Positions 1 to 8,312 are shown, counted from the stretch's first letter. The stretch: DNA of 39,689 nt from Lachnospiraceae bacterium (GCA_023663655.1 JAMPGZ010000026.1:1-39689), one strand, 5' to 3'. Numbers and translations are program-made. The notes: generated by a model not told the origin, from the letters alone.

Positions 1-62
1 CCCGAAACCGGTAGTGACGGCAGCTTCGTGTTGGTGGTCTGTGCACATTGATTAAAGGACCA
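1..62. repeat. Left copy of a 62-bp terminal direct repeat
   Basis: These 62 bases are identical to the last 62 bases of the window (39628-39689). The repeat lies inside a minus-strand reading frame. It is either the overlap left by closing a circular contig or a segment of a multi-copy sequence at which the assembly stopped. The sequence alone cannot separate the two. Confidence 0.95.
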
Positions 63-317
63 ATTCAAGCAGTCTTTCAGGTCAAGCCTGAAACTTAGCG
101 AATTCTCGGGCGACTCCATCTGCTTCCGCACGTCATTACCGGATCGGTTCTGCGAAAGGGAGCCTGTCGGAGTACTCCAACGGCTACGCGCAATCATCAT
201 CCCGGCTCTCAAGGCTGACTGTTGCCGGCGTGTGTCAATGCCTTGGAGCGTTGGGCGATAATCGGAGCGCAACCGTGACGGGACTCTCAATCGCAGGTGG
301 ATACGGTGGGTTTTCAT
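1..317 (-). CDS. Hypothetical protein, 3' end beyond the left edge
   Basis: A minus-strand frame starts at the ATG at 317-315 (MKTHRIHLRLRV...) and stays open for 105 codons to the window edge. If the window is joined end to end through the 62-bp repeat, it continues in frame to a TAA at 39554-39552, giving 130 residues. The product is rich in Arg and Ser with no signal peptide, membrane segment or domain I recognise. A Bacteroidetes-type box (TACCTTTG, minus strand 348-341) sits 23 bp upstream of the ATG, which supports transcription in this direction. GC content is higher than in the flanking DNA. The locus could instead be a structured RNA or part of a multi-copy element, so the protein call is tentative. 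Confidence 0.4.
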   Translation of the reverse strand, partial: MKTHRIHLRLRVPSRLRSDYRPTLQGIDTRRQQSALRAGMMIARSRWSTPTGSLSQNRSGNDVRKQMESPENSLSFRLDLKDCLNWSFNQCAQTTNTKLPSLPVS

Positions 318-340
318 TCTCGTGATAATTTGTTTTGTCA

Positions 341-348
341 CAAAGGTA
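341..348 (-). promoter_or_regulatory. Candidate -7 box for the left-edge ORF
   Basis: The minus strand reads TACCTTTG, matching the Bacteroidetes -7 consensus TAnnTTTG. The ATG at 317 would then have a leader of about 17 nt. No TTG is seen at the -33 position, so the call rests on the -7 box and its placement. Confidence 0.4.
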
Positions 349-490
349 GTGTATGGATGGAGGGGATTTACCCACTTTTTGTCCCACCTGTGTGAATTTT
401 TTTGTACAACGGGCACGTGGGTGTGTGGGGTTCGGTTGGGTTGAGGGCGTTACCGGACATCTTCGATGCCCGTTTGTTTGTGCCGGCTTT

Positions 491-521
491 CACCGCGCCT
501 CGGCTTCGCCTCGTGGCGGTG
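491..521. repeat. Degenerate REP-like hairpin
   Basis: Arms CACCGC (491-496) and GCGGTG (516-521) enclose a loop with the CTCGGCTTCGCCTCG-type core also seen in the REP units at 19.8 and 20.2 kb. It lacks an adjacent GTAG. A short GAATGGATTC palindrome follows at 531-540. It looks like a decayed relative of the REP unit just downstream. Confidence 0.5.
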
Positions 522-581
522 CTCAAAACCGAATGGATTCATCCATATCTGTACACACACGGACAATTCACAAACAAATCT

Positions 582-673
582 GAATCCGAATGGATTCATC
601 CATTGGTAGCCGTGGGCCGAGCGTAGCGAGACCCACGGAATGTGATTGTTTATAAAATGTTTCTGAAAGAATC
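582..673 (+). repeat. REP-like unit left of the RAYT gene (GTAG orientation)
   Basis: The unit has three palindromes in order: GAATCC/GGATTC (582-587, 592-597); GTAG (606-609) followed by a hairpin with 7-bp arms CCGTGGG (610-616) and CCCACGG (632-638); and an imperfect TTTCTGAAAGAATC element (660-673). A GTAG tetranucleotide 5' of a hairpin is the signature recognised by RAYT enzymes in other bacteria. The same three-part unit occurs in the opposite orientation right of the transposase gene (1187-1278). The rest of 318-731 holds only this unit, the degenerate hairpin at 491-521 and the promoter of the transposase gene. Confidence 0.8.
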
Positions 674-708
674 GTCTTAATAAATTATTCAATTCAGATA
701 TAATTTGG

Positions 709-716
709 TATCTTTG
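709..716 (+). promoter_or_regulatory. -7 box of the RAYT gene
   Basis: TATCTTTG matches TAnnTTTG. It lies downstream of an in-frame ATG at 705, so a transcript from here can only use the ATG at 732. This decides the start chosen for the transposase. No clear -33 TTG is visible. Confidence 0.55.
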
Positions 717-731
717 TCTAAAATCAATTCT

Positions 732-1178
732 ATGAGCTTTATACGACTTAATTACCACATTGTGTTTGCTACAAAACGACGAGAACCGACAATTGATATC
801 GCTAATGAACGACGGGTATATGCACTGTTATTTTCTATCATGAAAAAATATGGAGCAACGGTTTTTAGAATAGGCGGGATGCCTGATCACGTTCATATTT
901 GCGTGTCTATTCCATCAACGATTGCAGTTTCAGATTTTGTCAAACACGTAAAACGTGAGTCGAGTCTGGCGATTAAACAAAATTCAATATTGGCAAATTG
1001 GGACGGTTGGCAGAATGGCTCAGGATGTTTTTCATATTCCAAAAATGATGTTGACAATATCGTTAATTATATCAAAGGGCAAAAGGAGCATCATAGGAAA
1101 AGATCGTTTATCGATGAATATTGTGCATGGTTGATTGAAAACGGGATAAGTCCCGATGATCCATATTTTCCCGATTAA
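732..1178 (+). CDS. REP-associated tyrosine transposase (RAYT, IS200-like Y1/HUH family)
   Basis: This 148-residue protein belongs to the Y1 single-strand DNA transposase family. The HUH motif is His53-Val-His55, within MPDHVH. The likely catalytic tyrosine is Tyr113 in NYIKGQKEHH. The N-terminus (MSFIRLNYHIVFATKRRE) and the tail ending in an NGI-type motif are typical of IS200-like proteins of Bacteroidetes. The length is normal and no residue looks lost. No tnpB-like gene lies beside it; instead the gene sits between two inverted GTAG-hairpin units, the arrangement of domesticated RAYTs that cleave and spread REP sequences. The start at 732 is preferred over 705 because the promoter box lies between them. 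The exact subfamily cannot be settled by eye. Confidence 0.88.
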   Translation: MSFIRLNYHIVFATKRREPTIDIANERRVYALLFSIMKKYGATVFRIGGMPDHVHICVSIPSTIAVSDFVKHVKRESSLAIKQNSILANWDGWQNGSGCFSYSKNDVDNIVNYIKGQKEHHRKRSFIDEYCAWLIENGISPDDPYFPD

Positions 1179-1186
1179 TATTTGAT

Positions 1187-1278
1187 GATTCTTTCAGAAT
1201 CACAAATTATATTGCATCATTCCGAGGGTCTCGCTTCGCTCGGCCCTCGGCTACCGACGGATGAATCCTTGCGGATTC
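1187..1278 (-). repeat. REP-like unit right of the RAYT gene (inverted)
   Basis: This is the mirror image of the unit at 582-673: GATTC/GAATC palindrome (1187-1201), then a hairpin with arms CCGAGGG (1222-1228) and CCCTCGG (1244-1250), then CTAC (1251-1254, GTAG on the minus strand), then GAATCC/GGATTC (1263-1268, 1273-1278). Spacings match the left unit to within a few bases. The arm sequence differs (CCGAGGG versus CCGTGGG) with the partner arm changed to match, so the stem is maintained. Confidence 0.8.
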
Positions 1279-1510
1279 GGATTTTCGGTTCATTGGGGTC
1301 TCGCTCCCCAGAGATTAACCTTTCAGGTTTTTCTTTTTCGTTCCGACTTTCCGGGTATAGGTCGCCTACGGCTCCCTGTACCACGGTTATTCATAGGCAC
1401 TGCCTTTCTGGTATTAGCCGCATGGCGGCGGCATATATGAGGTGTTGCAGAATTGCAAAGAGCGGACGTATAAAAACAGTGGGAGTCAGGGTGTTTTGGT
1501 GGGGTTGATG
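1279..1510. repeat. Degenerate repeat debris downstream of the REP unit
   Basis: Small palindromes occur here (TGGGG/CCCCA near 1290-1306, AACCT/AGGTT near 1318-1330), plus a degenerate hairpin-like stretch around 1358-1395. An open frame crosses 1182-1508, but it runs through the palindromes and has no protein-like features. I see no gene. Confidence 0.4.
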
Positions 1511-1541
1511 TTGTGAAATTTAATTAATATGATTATATTTG
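1511..1541 (+). promoter_or_regulatory. Promoter of the first TlpA-like gene
   Basis: TTG at 1511-1513 and TATATTTG at 1534-1541 are separated by 20 bp, the standard -33/-7 arrangement in Bacteroidetes. The start should fall near 1548, leaving a leader of about 60 nt. Confidence 0.7.
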
Positions 1542-1583
1542 CCAAAATATGTTACGTATTGACATTAATTATTAACAACCACT

Positions 1584-1598
1584 AAGGAGGTGGCGTGA
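1584..1598 (+). promoter_or_regulatory. Shine-Dalgarno-like insert found only in copy 1
   Basis: The leaders of the two tandem genes are the same around AACCACTA and ATTTTACCATG, but copy 1 has 14 extra bases between them (1585-1598). They create AAGGAGGT at 1584-1591 and an in-frame GTG at 1595. Strong Shine-Dalgarno sites are unusual in Bacteroidetes, so this could raise or shift initiation on copy 1. Confidence 0.6.
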
Positions 1599-1606
1599 AT
1601 TTTACC

Positions 1607-2713
1607 ATGAAAAAACTTTTATTTCTTTTGCTTGTCTTTTCGGCATTAATGACGCTTCAGGCGCAAAATGTGGTCATCACCGGCACTACTACGATTATTC
1701 CTGACGGGAATGACGTGAATTTATATCAAATAGAGAATGGGCTCTTGAATATTATAGCCTCGGATGTGGTTAAAGATGGCAAGTTCTGCATCACTACAGA
1801 AATAGGTGAGCATGAAATTGTGGCAGCTCTGGGGTCTTTTGCTAAAGAATTGCCTATTTCGTTCAGACGTCTGTATCTCACTCCCGGTGCAGAAGTGTCG
1901 GTCGCGATTGATGATATTAGCGTGCAAGCATGGAAAGTGGTCAGCAATGTGCCTAAACAGAAGGAGGAGGATTTGTATGGCGAAAACTCCCGACTGCTGT
2001 GGAAAGAATACTATTCTTATAAGATTAAGAATGATGACTCACGAAGCCCTGAACTGAAAGCGAAGATGGATTCGTTGCTAAATCTTATACATCTAAATGA
2101 CATTGAATTGATGAAAGGCTTGCCTCACACTGATATATGGTTTGAGCATCTTGTAGATCTCAGTAAATTCTGTAAAAAAACGAGTTACACCTATTCACCT
2201 AAACTTGAAGAGTTGTATGCGACCCTTACACCCGCTGAGTTGGAAAGCGATGCCGGTAAGAAAGCTGCAGCCTATCTGTTTCCTCCTAAGGTGGTCGAGG
2301 TGGGAGATACGGTGCCGGAGGATGACCTGTTTGATCTGAATGGGGCGGTCCATCATCTGTCGGATTTAAGAGGCAAATGGGTGCTTATTGATGTTTGGTA
2401 TATTTATTGTGATCCCTGCATAAGGGCTTTCCCGGAAATTTCAGAGCTTTTAGCCCGTTATAAAGATGTGTTGGAGGTGGTTAGTTTGAGCTTTGATGAG
2501 GAGGATGTTTGGGTGCGCGGCTCGGCTGTTCATAATCTCTCATGGCACAATTGGAGCGACAAGAAAGTGGATAGGGGAATCCTTCAGAAATTAGGAGTTA
2601 ATGGATGCCCTTACTTTATTGTGGTTGATCCTCAGGGAGTCGTGCGGATGAAAACATTAGGATACTCTACCGGCAAACTTAACGAAATCATCCCTCCGCT
2701 GGTGGAGCAATAG
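1607..2713 (+). CDS. Secreted TlpA-like thioredoxin-fold protein, copy 1 (CDPC active site)
   Basis: This 368-residue protein has a signal peptide ending near LQAQ, an N-terminal beta-rich region of the kind that precedes many Bacteroidetes TlpA proteins, a helical middle, and a C-terminal TlpA/AhpC-TSA domain from about residue 235. The family carries out thiol-disulfide exchange in the periplasm. The active site reads WYIYCDPC instead of the usual WxxxCGPC, and the cis-proline loop carries an extra Cys (GCPYF). The gene is a tandem duplicate of the one at 2760-3866. The ATG at 1607 matches the start of the duplicate. A GTG at 1595, 4 nt after a strong AAGGAGGT (1584-1591), would add four residues and could be used instead. 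The substrate is unknown; the altered active site suggests changed redox properties. Confidence 0.85.
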   Translation: MKKLLFLLLVFSALMTLQAQNVVITGTTTIIPDGNDVNLYQIENGLLNIIASDVVKDGKFCITTEIGEHEIVAALGSFAKELPISFRRLYLTPGAEVSVAIDDISVQAWKVVSNVPKQKEEDLYGENSRLLWKEYYSYKIKNDDSRSPELKAKMDSLLNLIHLNDIELMKGLPHTDIWFEHLVDLSKFCKKTSYTYSPKLEELYATLTPAELESDAGKKAAAYLFPPKVVEVGDTVPEDDLFDLNGAVHHLSDLRGKWVLIDVWYIYCDPCIRAFPEISELLARYKDVLEVVSLSFDEEDVWVRGSAVHNLSWHNWSDKKVDRGILQKLGVNGCPYFIVVDPQGVVRMKTLGYSTGKLNEIIPPLVEQ

Positions 2714-2759
2714 GATGTTATACATTGATATTTAATTATTAACAACCACTAATTTTACC

Positions 2760-3866
2760 ATGAAAAAACTTTTATTTCTTTTGCTTGTCTTTTCGGCATT
2801 AATGACGCTTCAGGCGCAAAATGTGGTCATCACCGGCACCACTACGATTATTCCTGACGGGAATGATGTGAATTTATATCAAATAGAGAATGGACTCTTG
2901 AATATTATTGCCTCGGATGTGGTTAAAGATGGCAAGTTCTGCATCACTACAGAAATCGGTGAGCATGAAATTGTGGCAGCTTTGGGGTCTTTTGCTAAAG
3001 AATTGCCGATTTCCTTTAGATTACTGTATCTCACTCCGGGAGCAGAAGTGTCGGTCACTGCTGATGACATTAGCGTGGGCACATGGAAAGTGGTCAGCAA
3101 TGTGCCTAAGCAGCAGGAGGAGGATTTATATGGCGAAAATTCCAGACCGTTGTGGGAAGAATACTACTCTTATAAAATTAAGAATGATGACTCGCGCAGC
3201 CCTGAACTAAGAGCGAAGATGGACTCGTTGCAAAATCTTATATGTCATAATGATATCGAGCTGATGAAGGGCTTGCCTCACACCGATATATGGTTTGAGC
3301 ATCTTGTCGATCTCAGTAGATTCAGTAAAGATCCGAGCTACACCTATTCACCTAAACTTGAAGAGTTGTATGCGACCCTTACCCCTGCGGAGTTGGAAAG
3401 CGACGCCGGGAAGAAAACTACAGCCTATCTGTTTCCACCAAAGGTGGTCGAGGTGGGGGATACTGTACCTGAGGATGACCTGTTTGATCTTAAGGGGGCG
3501 GTTCATCATCTGTCGGATTTAAAAGGCAAATGGATGCTTATTGATGTATGGAGTGCCGGTTGTGGTCCGTGCTTAAGATCTTTCCCGGAAATTTCAGAGC
3601 TTTTAGCCCGTTATAAAGATGTGTTGGAGGTGGTTAGTTTGAGTAGTGATGAAGAGGAAGTCTGGATACAAAGCTCGGCTTTGCATAATCTCTCCTGGAG
3701 CAATTGGAATGATAAGAAAGAGGATACGGGAATCCTTCAGAAATTTGGGGTTAAAAGCTTTCCTTACTTTATTATGGTTGATCCTCAGGGAGTTGTGCGG
3801 ATGAAAACATTTGGATACTCCACCGGCAAACTTAACAAAATCATCCCTCCGCTGATAGGGCAATAG
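2760..3866 (+). CDS. Secreted TlpA-like thioredoxin-fold protein, copy 2 (CGPC active site)
   Basis: This 368-residue tandem duplicate of the preceding gene follows it by 46 nt. The first 90 or so residues are nearly identical, including the signal peptide. The C-terminal thioredoxin domain keeps the canonical WSAGCGPC active site and a SFPYF cis-proline loop. Differences from copy 1 cluster around the active site, the loop at about residues 310-330 and the cis-proline segment. It probably acts in the periplasm as a thiol-disulfide oxidoreductase. The two genes share a promoter, or copy 2 depends on read-through. A weak AGCT/AGCT hairpin followed by six T (3865-3881) may end transcription. 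Confidence 0.87.
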   Translation: MKKLLFLLLVFSALMTLQAQNVVITGTTTIIPDGNDVNLYQIENGLLNIIASDVVKDGKFCITTEIGEHEIVAALGSFAKELPISFRLLYLTPGAEVSVTADDISVGTWKVVSNVPKQQEEDLYGENSRPLWEEYYSYKIKNDDSRSPELRAKMDSLQNLICHNDIELMKGLPHTDIWFEHLVDLSRFSKDPSYTYSPKLEELYATLTPAELESDAGKKTTAYLFPPKVVEVGDTVPEDDLFDLKGAVHHLSDLKGKWMLIDVWSAGCGPCLRSFPEISELLARYKDVLEVVSLSSDEEEVWIQSSALHNLSWSNWNDKKEDTGILQKFGVKSFPYFIMVDPQGVVRMKTFGYSTGKLNKIIPPLIGQ

Positions 3867-3934
3867 CTTGGCAGCTTTTTTCATTTGTCGTGCGGATAGA
3901 TGGAGATGATGATTATTGTAGTTGTGCCGGAAAT

Positions 3935-3965
3935 AAAAAAAGGGCATCACGGTGAAGTGATGCCC
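3935..3965 (-). terminator. Rho-independent terminator of gap
   Basis: The arms GGGCATCAC (3942-3950) and GTGATGCCC (3957-3965) form a 9-bp stem with a 6-nt loop. On the minus strand the stem is followed by a run of seven T (3941-3935). It lies 22 nt after the gap stop codon. Confidence 0.9.
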
Positions 3966-3986
3966 TTGGTGTTAAGTGAGGTTGGA

Positions 3987-5003
<1,017 letters not shown>

Positions 5004-5052
5004 TTATAAATTGGGTTATACAATCATCTACCTTAGAATATAATTCAGGCTG

Positions 5053-5060
5053 CAAAATTA
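5053..5060 (-). promoter_or_regulatory. -7 box of gap
   Basis: The minus strand reads TAATTTTG, matching TAnnTTTG, 56 bp upstream of the ATG. The 320-bp gap between the gap and Fic genes (4998-5317) holds this promoter, an A/T-rich tract and the divergent Fic promoter; nothing else is evident. Confidence 0.6.
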
Positions 5061-5188
5061 CTATTTTTTTTTGAATAACATACCCCTTGAGACAAAATAA
5101 AGGAAAAATTTCTTTAATTTTTGCTTACGCGACATTTTGGTGCCCCGCTAAAGGGGGATTTACTTGCTGAATTTCTGATGATATTGGC

Positions 5189-5218
5189 TTGAAATATGCG
5201 TGATTATTTGTATTTTTG
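5189..5218 (+). promoter_or_regulatory. Promoter of the Fic gene
   Basis: TTG (5189-5191) and TATTTTTG (5211-5218) are 19 bp apart. The predicted leader is about 93 nt. Confidence 0.65.
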
Positions 5219-5317
5219 CATAATTAGAGTGCATACTCTGATTATATTGTTTCATTAACGGAAATATTGCGTTCCTTCACAGACTTGACCTGATAATTTG
5301 GAATCATAGTCGAGCTG

Positions 5318-6337
5318 ATGGATGTATCTACAAAAAATATGGCAACACCACCTTTTAGCGTTTCGACTAAGGCTATCAATTTGATAGCTGAGATTTCGGC
5401 TCTTTTGGAGCGGCATAATATTGCTCTTGAATCAGAGCAGGGATTGTTGTTGCGCAAAGCTAACCGTATCAAGACCATCCATTCATCGCTTGCTATTGAG
5501 GGAAATAGCCTTTCAGAGGATGAAGTTGCCGACATCATGAACGGTAAGAATGTTGTGGCTCCGATTAAACAGATTCAGGAGGTTAAGAATGCAATCAAGG
5601 TTTATGATGCTTATTCCTCGTTGAACCCGTTTTCAGAGAAAGATATGATGAGAGCCCATGCAATTATGATGGAGGCGCTGACCGATGATGCCGGACGCTA
5701 CAGGTCTAAAGGCGTCGGGGTGTTCGGTGAGCAGGGGTTGGTGCACATGGCTCCACCTCCTCATATAGTGCCTAAGCTCATGGCGGAACTGTTTGATTGG
5801 CTGAAGGAATCTAAAGACCACCTTTTGATCCGGTCGTGCGTGTTTCATTATGAATTTGAGTTTATACATCCGTTTTCTGATGGGAATGGACGCACCGGTC
5901 GGCTTTGGCAATCTTTGATTCTTGGACGGTTGAATCCTCTATTTGAGCATCTTCCGGTAGAGAATATGGTCCATGCTAATCAAGATGCTTATTACAATGC
6001 CATAGCCGCATCTTCGTCAATAGGTGATTCCGCTCCGTTCATCGATTTTATGTTGGAGGAAATACGGAACACTCTTATAAAGCATAAAGTTGAAAAAGTA
6101 GACAATAAAGTAGACAATAAAGTAGACAATAAAAAGCTGAATAAATCGGAAGAAGCTGTGGTAAGGTTGCTGTTGGCGGAACCTTATCTCACGGTAGACA
6201 ATCTGGTGGAAAGAACAGGGCTGTCGGCAAGCGGAGTCAAGAAAGCGCTGACATCGTTGAAATCAGAGGGATGGATTGCCAGAGTGGGCAGTCGAAAGTC
6301 CGGTTCATGGCGAGTGTTGGTTGAACTTAATAAATAG
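5318..6337 (+). CDS. Fic family protein with N-terminal inhibitory motif and C-terminal winged helix
   Basis: This 339-residue protein has a Fic core with the full motif HPFSDGNGRTGR (184-195), so the catalytic His184 is present. Fic enzymes usually transfer AMP from ATP to a hydroxyl of a target protein. An inhibitory-helix motif of the (S/T)xxxE(G/N) type, SLAIEG (57-62), places Glu61 to block ATP productive binding, as in class II Fic proteins. The C-terminus (about 275-335) resembles a winged helix-turn-helix, which suggests DNA binding or self-regulation. A linker at 259-271 contains VDNK three times, encoded by a perfect 12-bp triplet repeat. The gene is monocistronic. A second ATG at 5339 is possible. 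The target is unknown. Confidence 0.9.
   Translation: MDVSTKNMATPPFSVSTKAINLIAEISALLERHNIALESEQGLLLRKANRIKTIHSSLAIEGNSLSEDEVADIMNGKNVVAPIKQIQEVKNAIKVYDAYSSLNPFSEKDMMRAHAIMMEALTDDAGRYRSKGVGVFGEQGLVHMAPPPHIVPKLMAELFDWLKESKDHLLIRSCVFHYEFEFIHPFSDGNGRTGRLWQSLILGRLNPLFEHLPVENMVHANQDAYYNAIAASSSIGDSAPFIDFMLEEIRNTLIKHKVEKVDNKVDNKVDNKKLNKSEEAVVRLLLAEPYLTVDNLVERTGLSASGVKKALTSLKSEGWIARVGSRKSGSWRVLVELNK
6095..6130 (+). repeat. Three perfect 12-bp repeats inside the Fic gene
   Basis: The unit AAAGTAGACAAT occurs three times without a mismatch. It encodes the linker repeat and sits between the Fic core and the winged helix. Copy-number change would keep frame and only lengthen or shorten the linker. Confidence 0.9.
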
Positions 6338-6364
6338 TTTATGCGTTGCAAAAATGCATAAACT
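6336..6364 (+). terminator. Possible weak terminator after the Fic gene
   Basis: Perfect 9-bp arms AGTTTATGC (6336-6344) and GCATAAACT (6356-6364) overlap the stop codon. No T tract follows, so termination may be inefficient or the hairpin may only protect the 3' end. Confidence 0.4.
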
Positions 6365-6502
6365 CAACTTGTGCATGGTATGTGACGTGTTGATGCGGCT
6401 TGTGTCATTTGCTCCAACAGCTATAGTGTTGCAAAAAAGCGGCTCGATGATGGCTGTTTTTATTTCGTGCTCATGAAACAAGTCGATATATGCGCGTAAG
6501 TG

Positions 6503-6534
6503 TTTGGATTAAGTATAAAATTTGCTTAATTTTG
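6503..6534 (+). promoter_or_regulatory. Promoter of mscL
   Basis: TTTG (6503-6506) and TAATTTTG (6527-6534) are separated by 20 bp, a full consensus arrangement. The leader would be about 45 nt. Confidence 0.75.
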
Positions 6535-6585
6535 CACTTAACCAGTATAGCTATTTTCAGATACTAATTTAATACGCAATAGAAT

Positions 6586-7017
6586 ATGGGAAAATTTTTG
6601 ACAGAATTTAAAGAGTTTGCCATGAAGGGCAATGTCATTGACATGGCAGTCGGTGTGATCATCGGCGGTGCTTTCGGCAAGATTGTCTCTTCGCTTGTCA
6701 ATGACGTGATCATGCCTGTGGTGGGAATAGCTACCGGAGGTCTTGACTTCAAGGAACACAAGCTCATTCTCAAAGAGGCTGTGATGAATGGAGAGGAGAT
6801 TGTGACTCCCGAGGTGGCGATGACCTATGGCATGTTCATCCAGAACATAGTCGATTTCCTTATCGTGGCTTTCTGCATATTCATGGCGATACGCATCATG
6901 AACCGTCTGAAGAAGAAAACCGAGGAGGCTCCCGCTCCTGCGCCCGAGCCAAGCAAAGAAGAGGTGCTTCTCACCGAGATACGCGACTTGCTTAAGCAGC
7001 AGAATGAAAAGAAGTAA
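6586..7017 (+). CDS. mscL: Large-conductance mechanosensitive channel MscL
   Basis: This 143-residue inner-membrane protein opens a wide pore under membrane tension to release solutes during hypo-osmotic shock. The N-terminal amphipathic segment ([16 protein letters not shown]) precedes TM1 (about 17-45) with the Gly/Ala-rich packing face [14 protein letters not shown] periplasmic loop follows, then TM2 (about 84-104) and a charged C-terminal helix (about 125-143) after a Pro/Ala-rich hinge. All family landmarks are present. It is followed after 28 nt by the dehydrogenase gene, with which it probably shares a transcript. Confidence 0.96.
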   Translation: MGKFLTEFKEFAMKGNVIDMAVGVIIGGAFGKIVSSLVNDVIMPVVGIATGGLDFKEHKLILKEAVMNGEEIVTPEVAMTYGMFIQNIVDFLIVAFCIFMAIRIMNRLKKKTEEAPAPAPEPSKEEVLLTEIRDLLKQQNEKK

Positions 7018-7045
7018 TTGAATCATATACTAACCTGAAAAAACT

Positions 7046-8251
7046 ATGTCAAAAGTAATAATAATCGGTGCCGGCGGCGTGGGAACCGTTGTTGCCCACA
7101 AGTGCGCCCAGAATCCTGACGTGTTTACTGAGATAGTCCTTGCCTCACGCACCCAAAGCAAGTGTGACGCGATCGCCAAGGCTATCGGCGCGCCCAACAT
7201 TGTGACCGACCGCGTGGATGCCGACAATGTGGATGATCTTGTGGCTCTTTTCCGTCGCCACAAGCCGGAGCTTGTAATCAACGTGGCTCTCCCTTATCAG
7301 GACCTCACCATCATGGATGCTTGCCTTGAATGCGGAGTGAACTATCTTGACACGGCAAACTATGAGCCTAAGGATGAGGCACATTTTGAATACTCATGGC
7401 AGTGGGCTTACCGTGAACGCTTTGAGCAAGCCGGCTTGACCGCTATCCTCGGATGCGGATTTGACCCGGGAGTGTCGGGCGTGTTCACCGCATACGCCGC
7501 CAAGCATCACTTCTCGGAGATGGAGTATCTTGACATCGTCGACTGCAATGCCGGAGATCATGGCAAGGCGTTTGCCACCAACTTCAACCCTGAAATCAAC
7601 ATCCGCGAGATCACTCAGAACGGACGTTACTATCAGGAAGGAAAATGGGTGGTGACCAAGCCGCTTGAAATCCATGCTCCGTTGAATTACCCCAACATCG
7701 GCGCCCGTGATTCCTATCTTCTCTATCATGAGGAGCTTGAGTCGCTGGTGCTTAATTTCCCCACCATCAAGCGCGCGCGTTTCTGGATGACATTCGGGCA
7801 GGAGTATCTCACTCACCTGCGTGTGATACAGAACATCGGCATGGCTCGTATCGATGAGGTTGACTATAACGGCACCAAGATCGTGCCGCTGCAATTCCTC
7901 AAGGCAGTTCTTCCCAATCCTCAGGATCTCGGTGAAAACTACCATGGCGAGACCTCGATCGGTTGCCGCATCTCAGGAAAGGACAAGGAGGGCAAGGAGC
8001 TCACCTACTATATCTATAATAACTGCAGCCATGAGGCGGCATTCAAGGAGACCGGTATGCAGGCGGTGAGCTACACCACCGGTGTGCCAGCGATGACAGG
8101 CGCCATGATGTTCCTTACCGGAAAGTGGGTTAAGCCGGGCGTTCACAACGTGGAGGAATTTGATCCCGATCCATTCCTTGAAGTTCTTGCCAAGCAGGGT
8201 CTGCCTTGGCATGAAGTGTTCAACGGCGACCTCGAAGTTGATAAGGTGTAA
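7046..8251 (+). CDS. Saccharopine dehydrogenase-family enzyme, probably carboxy(nor)spermidine dehydrogenase
   Basis: This 401-residue cytoplasmic protein has an N-terminal Rossmann fold (IIIGAGGVGTVVAHK, about 4-18). The overall sequence resembles carboxynorspermidine/carboxyspermidine dehydrogenases, which condense aspartate semialdehyde with a diamine using NADPH in the alternative bacterial polyamine pathway. A related enzyme makes spermidine in gut Bacteroides. The decarboxylase partner is not in this window. The position 28 nt after mscL and before a strong terminator suggests a two-gene unit. A role in lysine metabolism is the alternative, but the length and the N-terminal sequence fit the polyamine enzyme better. 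Confidence 0.85.
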   Translation: MSKVIIIGAGGVGTVVAHKCAQNPDVFTEIVLASRTQSKCDAIAKAIGAPNIVTDRVDADNVDDLVALFRRHKPELVINVALPYQDLTIMDACLECGVNYLDTANYEPKDEAHFEYSWQWAYRERFEQAGLTAILGCGFDPGVSGVFTAYAAKHHFSEMEYLDIVDCNAGDHGKAFATNFNPEINIREITQNGRYYQEGKWVVTKPLEIHAPLNYPNIGARDSYLLYHEELESLVLNFPTIKRARFWMTFGQEYLTHLRVIQNIGMARIDEVDYNGTKIVPLQFLKAVLPNPQDLGENYHGETSIGCRISGKDKEGKELTYYIYNNCSHEAAFKETGMQAVSYTTGVPAMTGAMMFLTGKWVKPGVHNVEEFDPDPFLEVLAKQGLPWHEVFNGDLEVDKV

Positions 8252-8277
8252 GCGTAAATATCGCAAGATAAATAAGA

Positions 8278-8312
8278 AGAGTGTCGCGGTGTCATGCCAC
8301 GACACTCTTTTT
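8278..8312 (+). terminator. Rho-independent terminator
   Basis: The arms AGAGTGTCG (8278-8286) and CGACACTCT (8300-8308) are followed by a T run (8308-8312). This ends the mscL-dehydrogenase unit and separates it from the next cluster. Confidence 0.9.

Larger units (their letters stand above)
1560..3866 (+). repeat. Tandem gene duplication including the leader
   Basis: The block from the leader motif TTAATTATTAACAACC through the stop codon is present twice, back to back. Both coding copies are exactly 1107 nt. The duplication includes about 20 nt of leader but not the promoter at 1511-1541. Confidence 0.85.

Noticed and set aside
353-758. Several short frames in both directions around the left REP unit
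   Set aside because: They overlap each other and the hairpins, and none has a start signal or protein-like composition.
1182-1508. 108-residue open frame after the transposase
   Set aside because: It runs straight through REP palindromes, has no homology-like features and its composition reflects the repeats.
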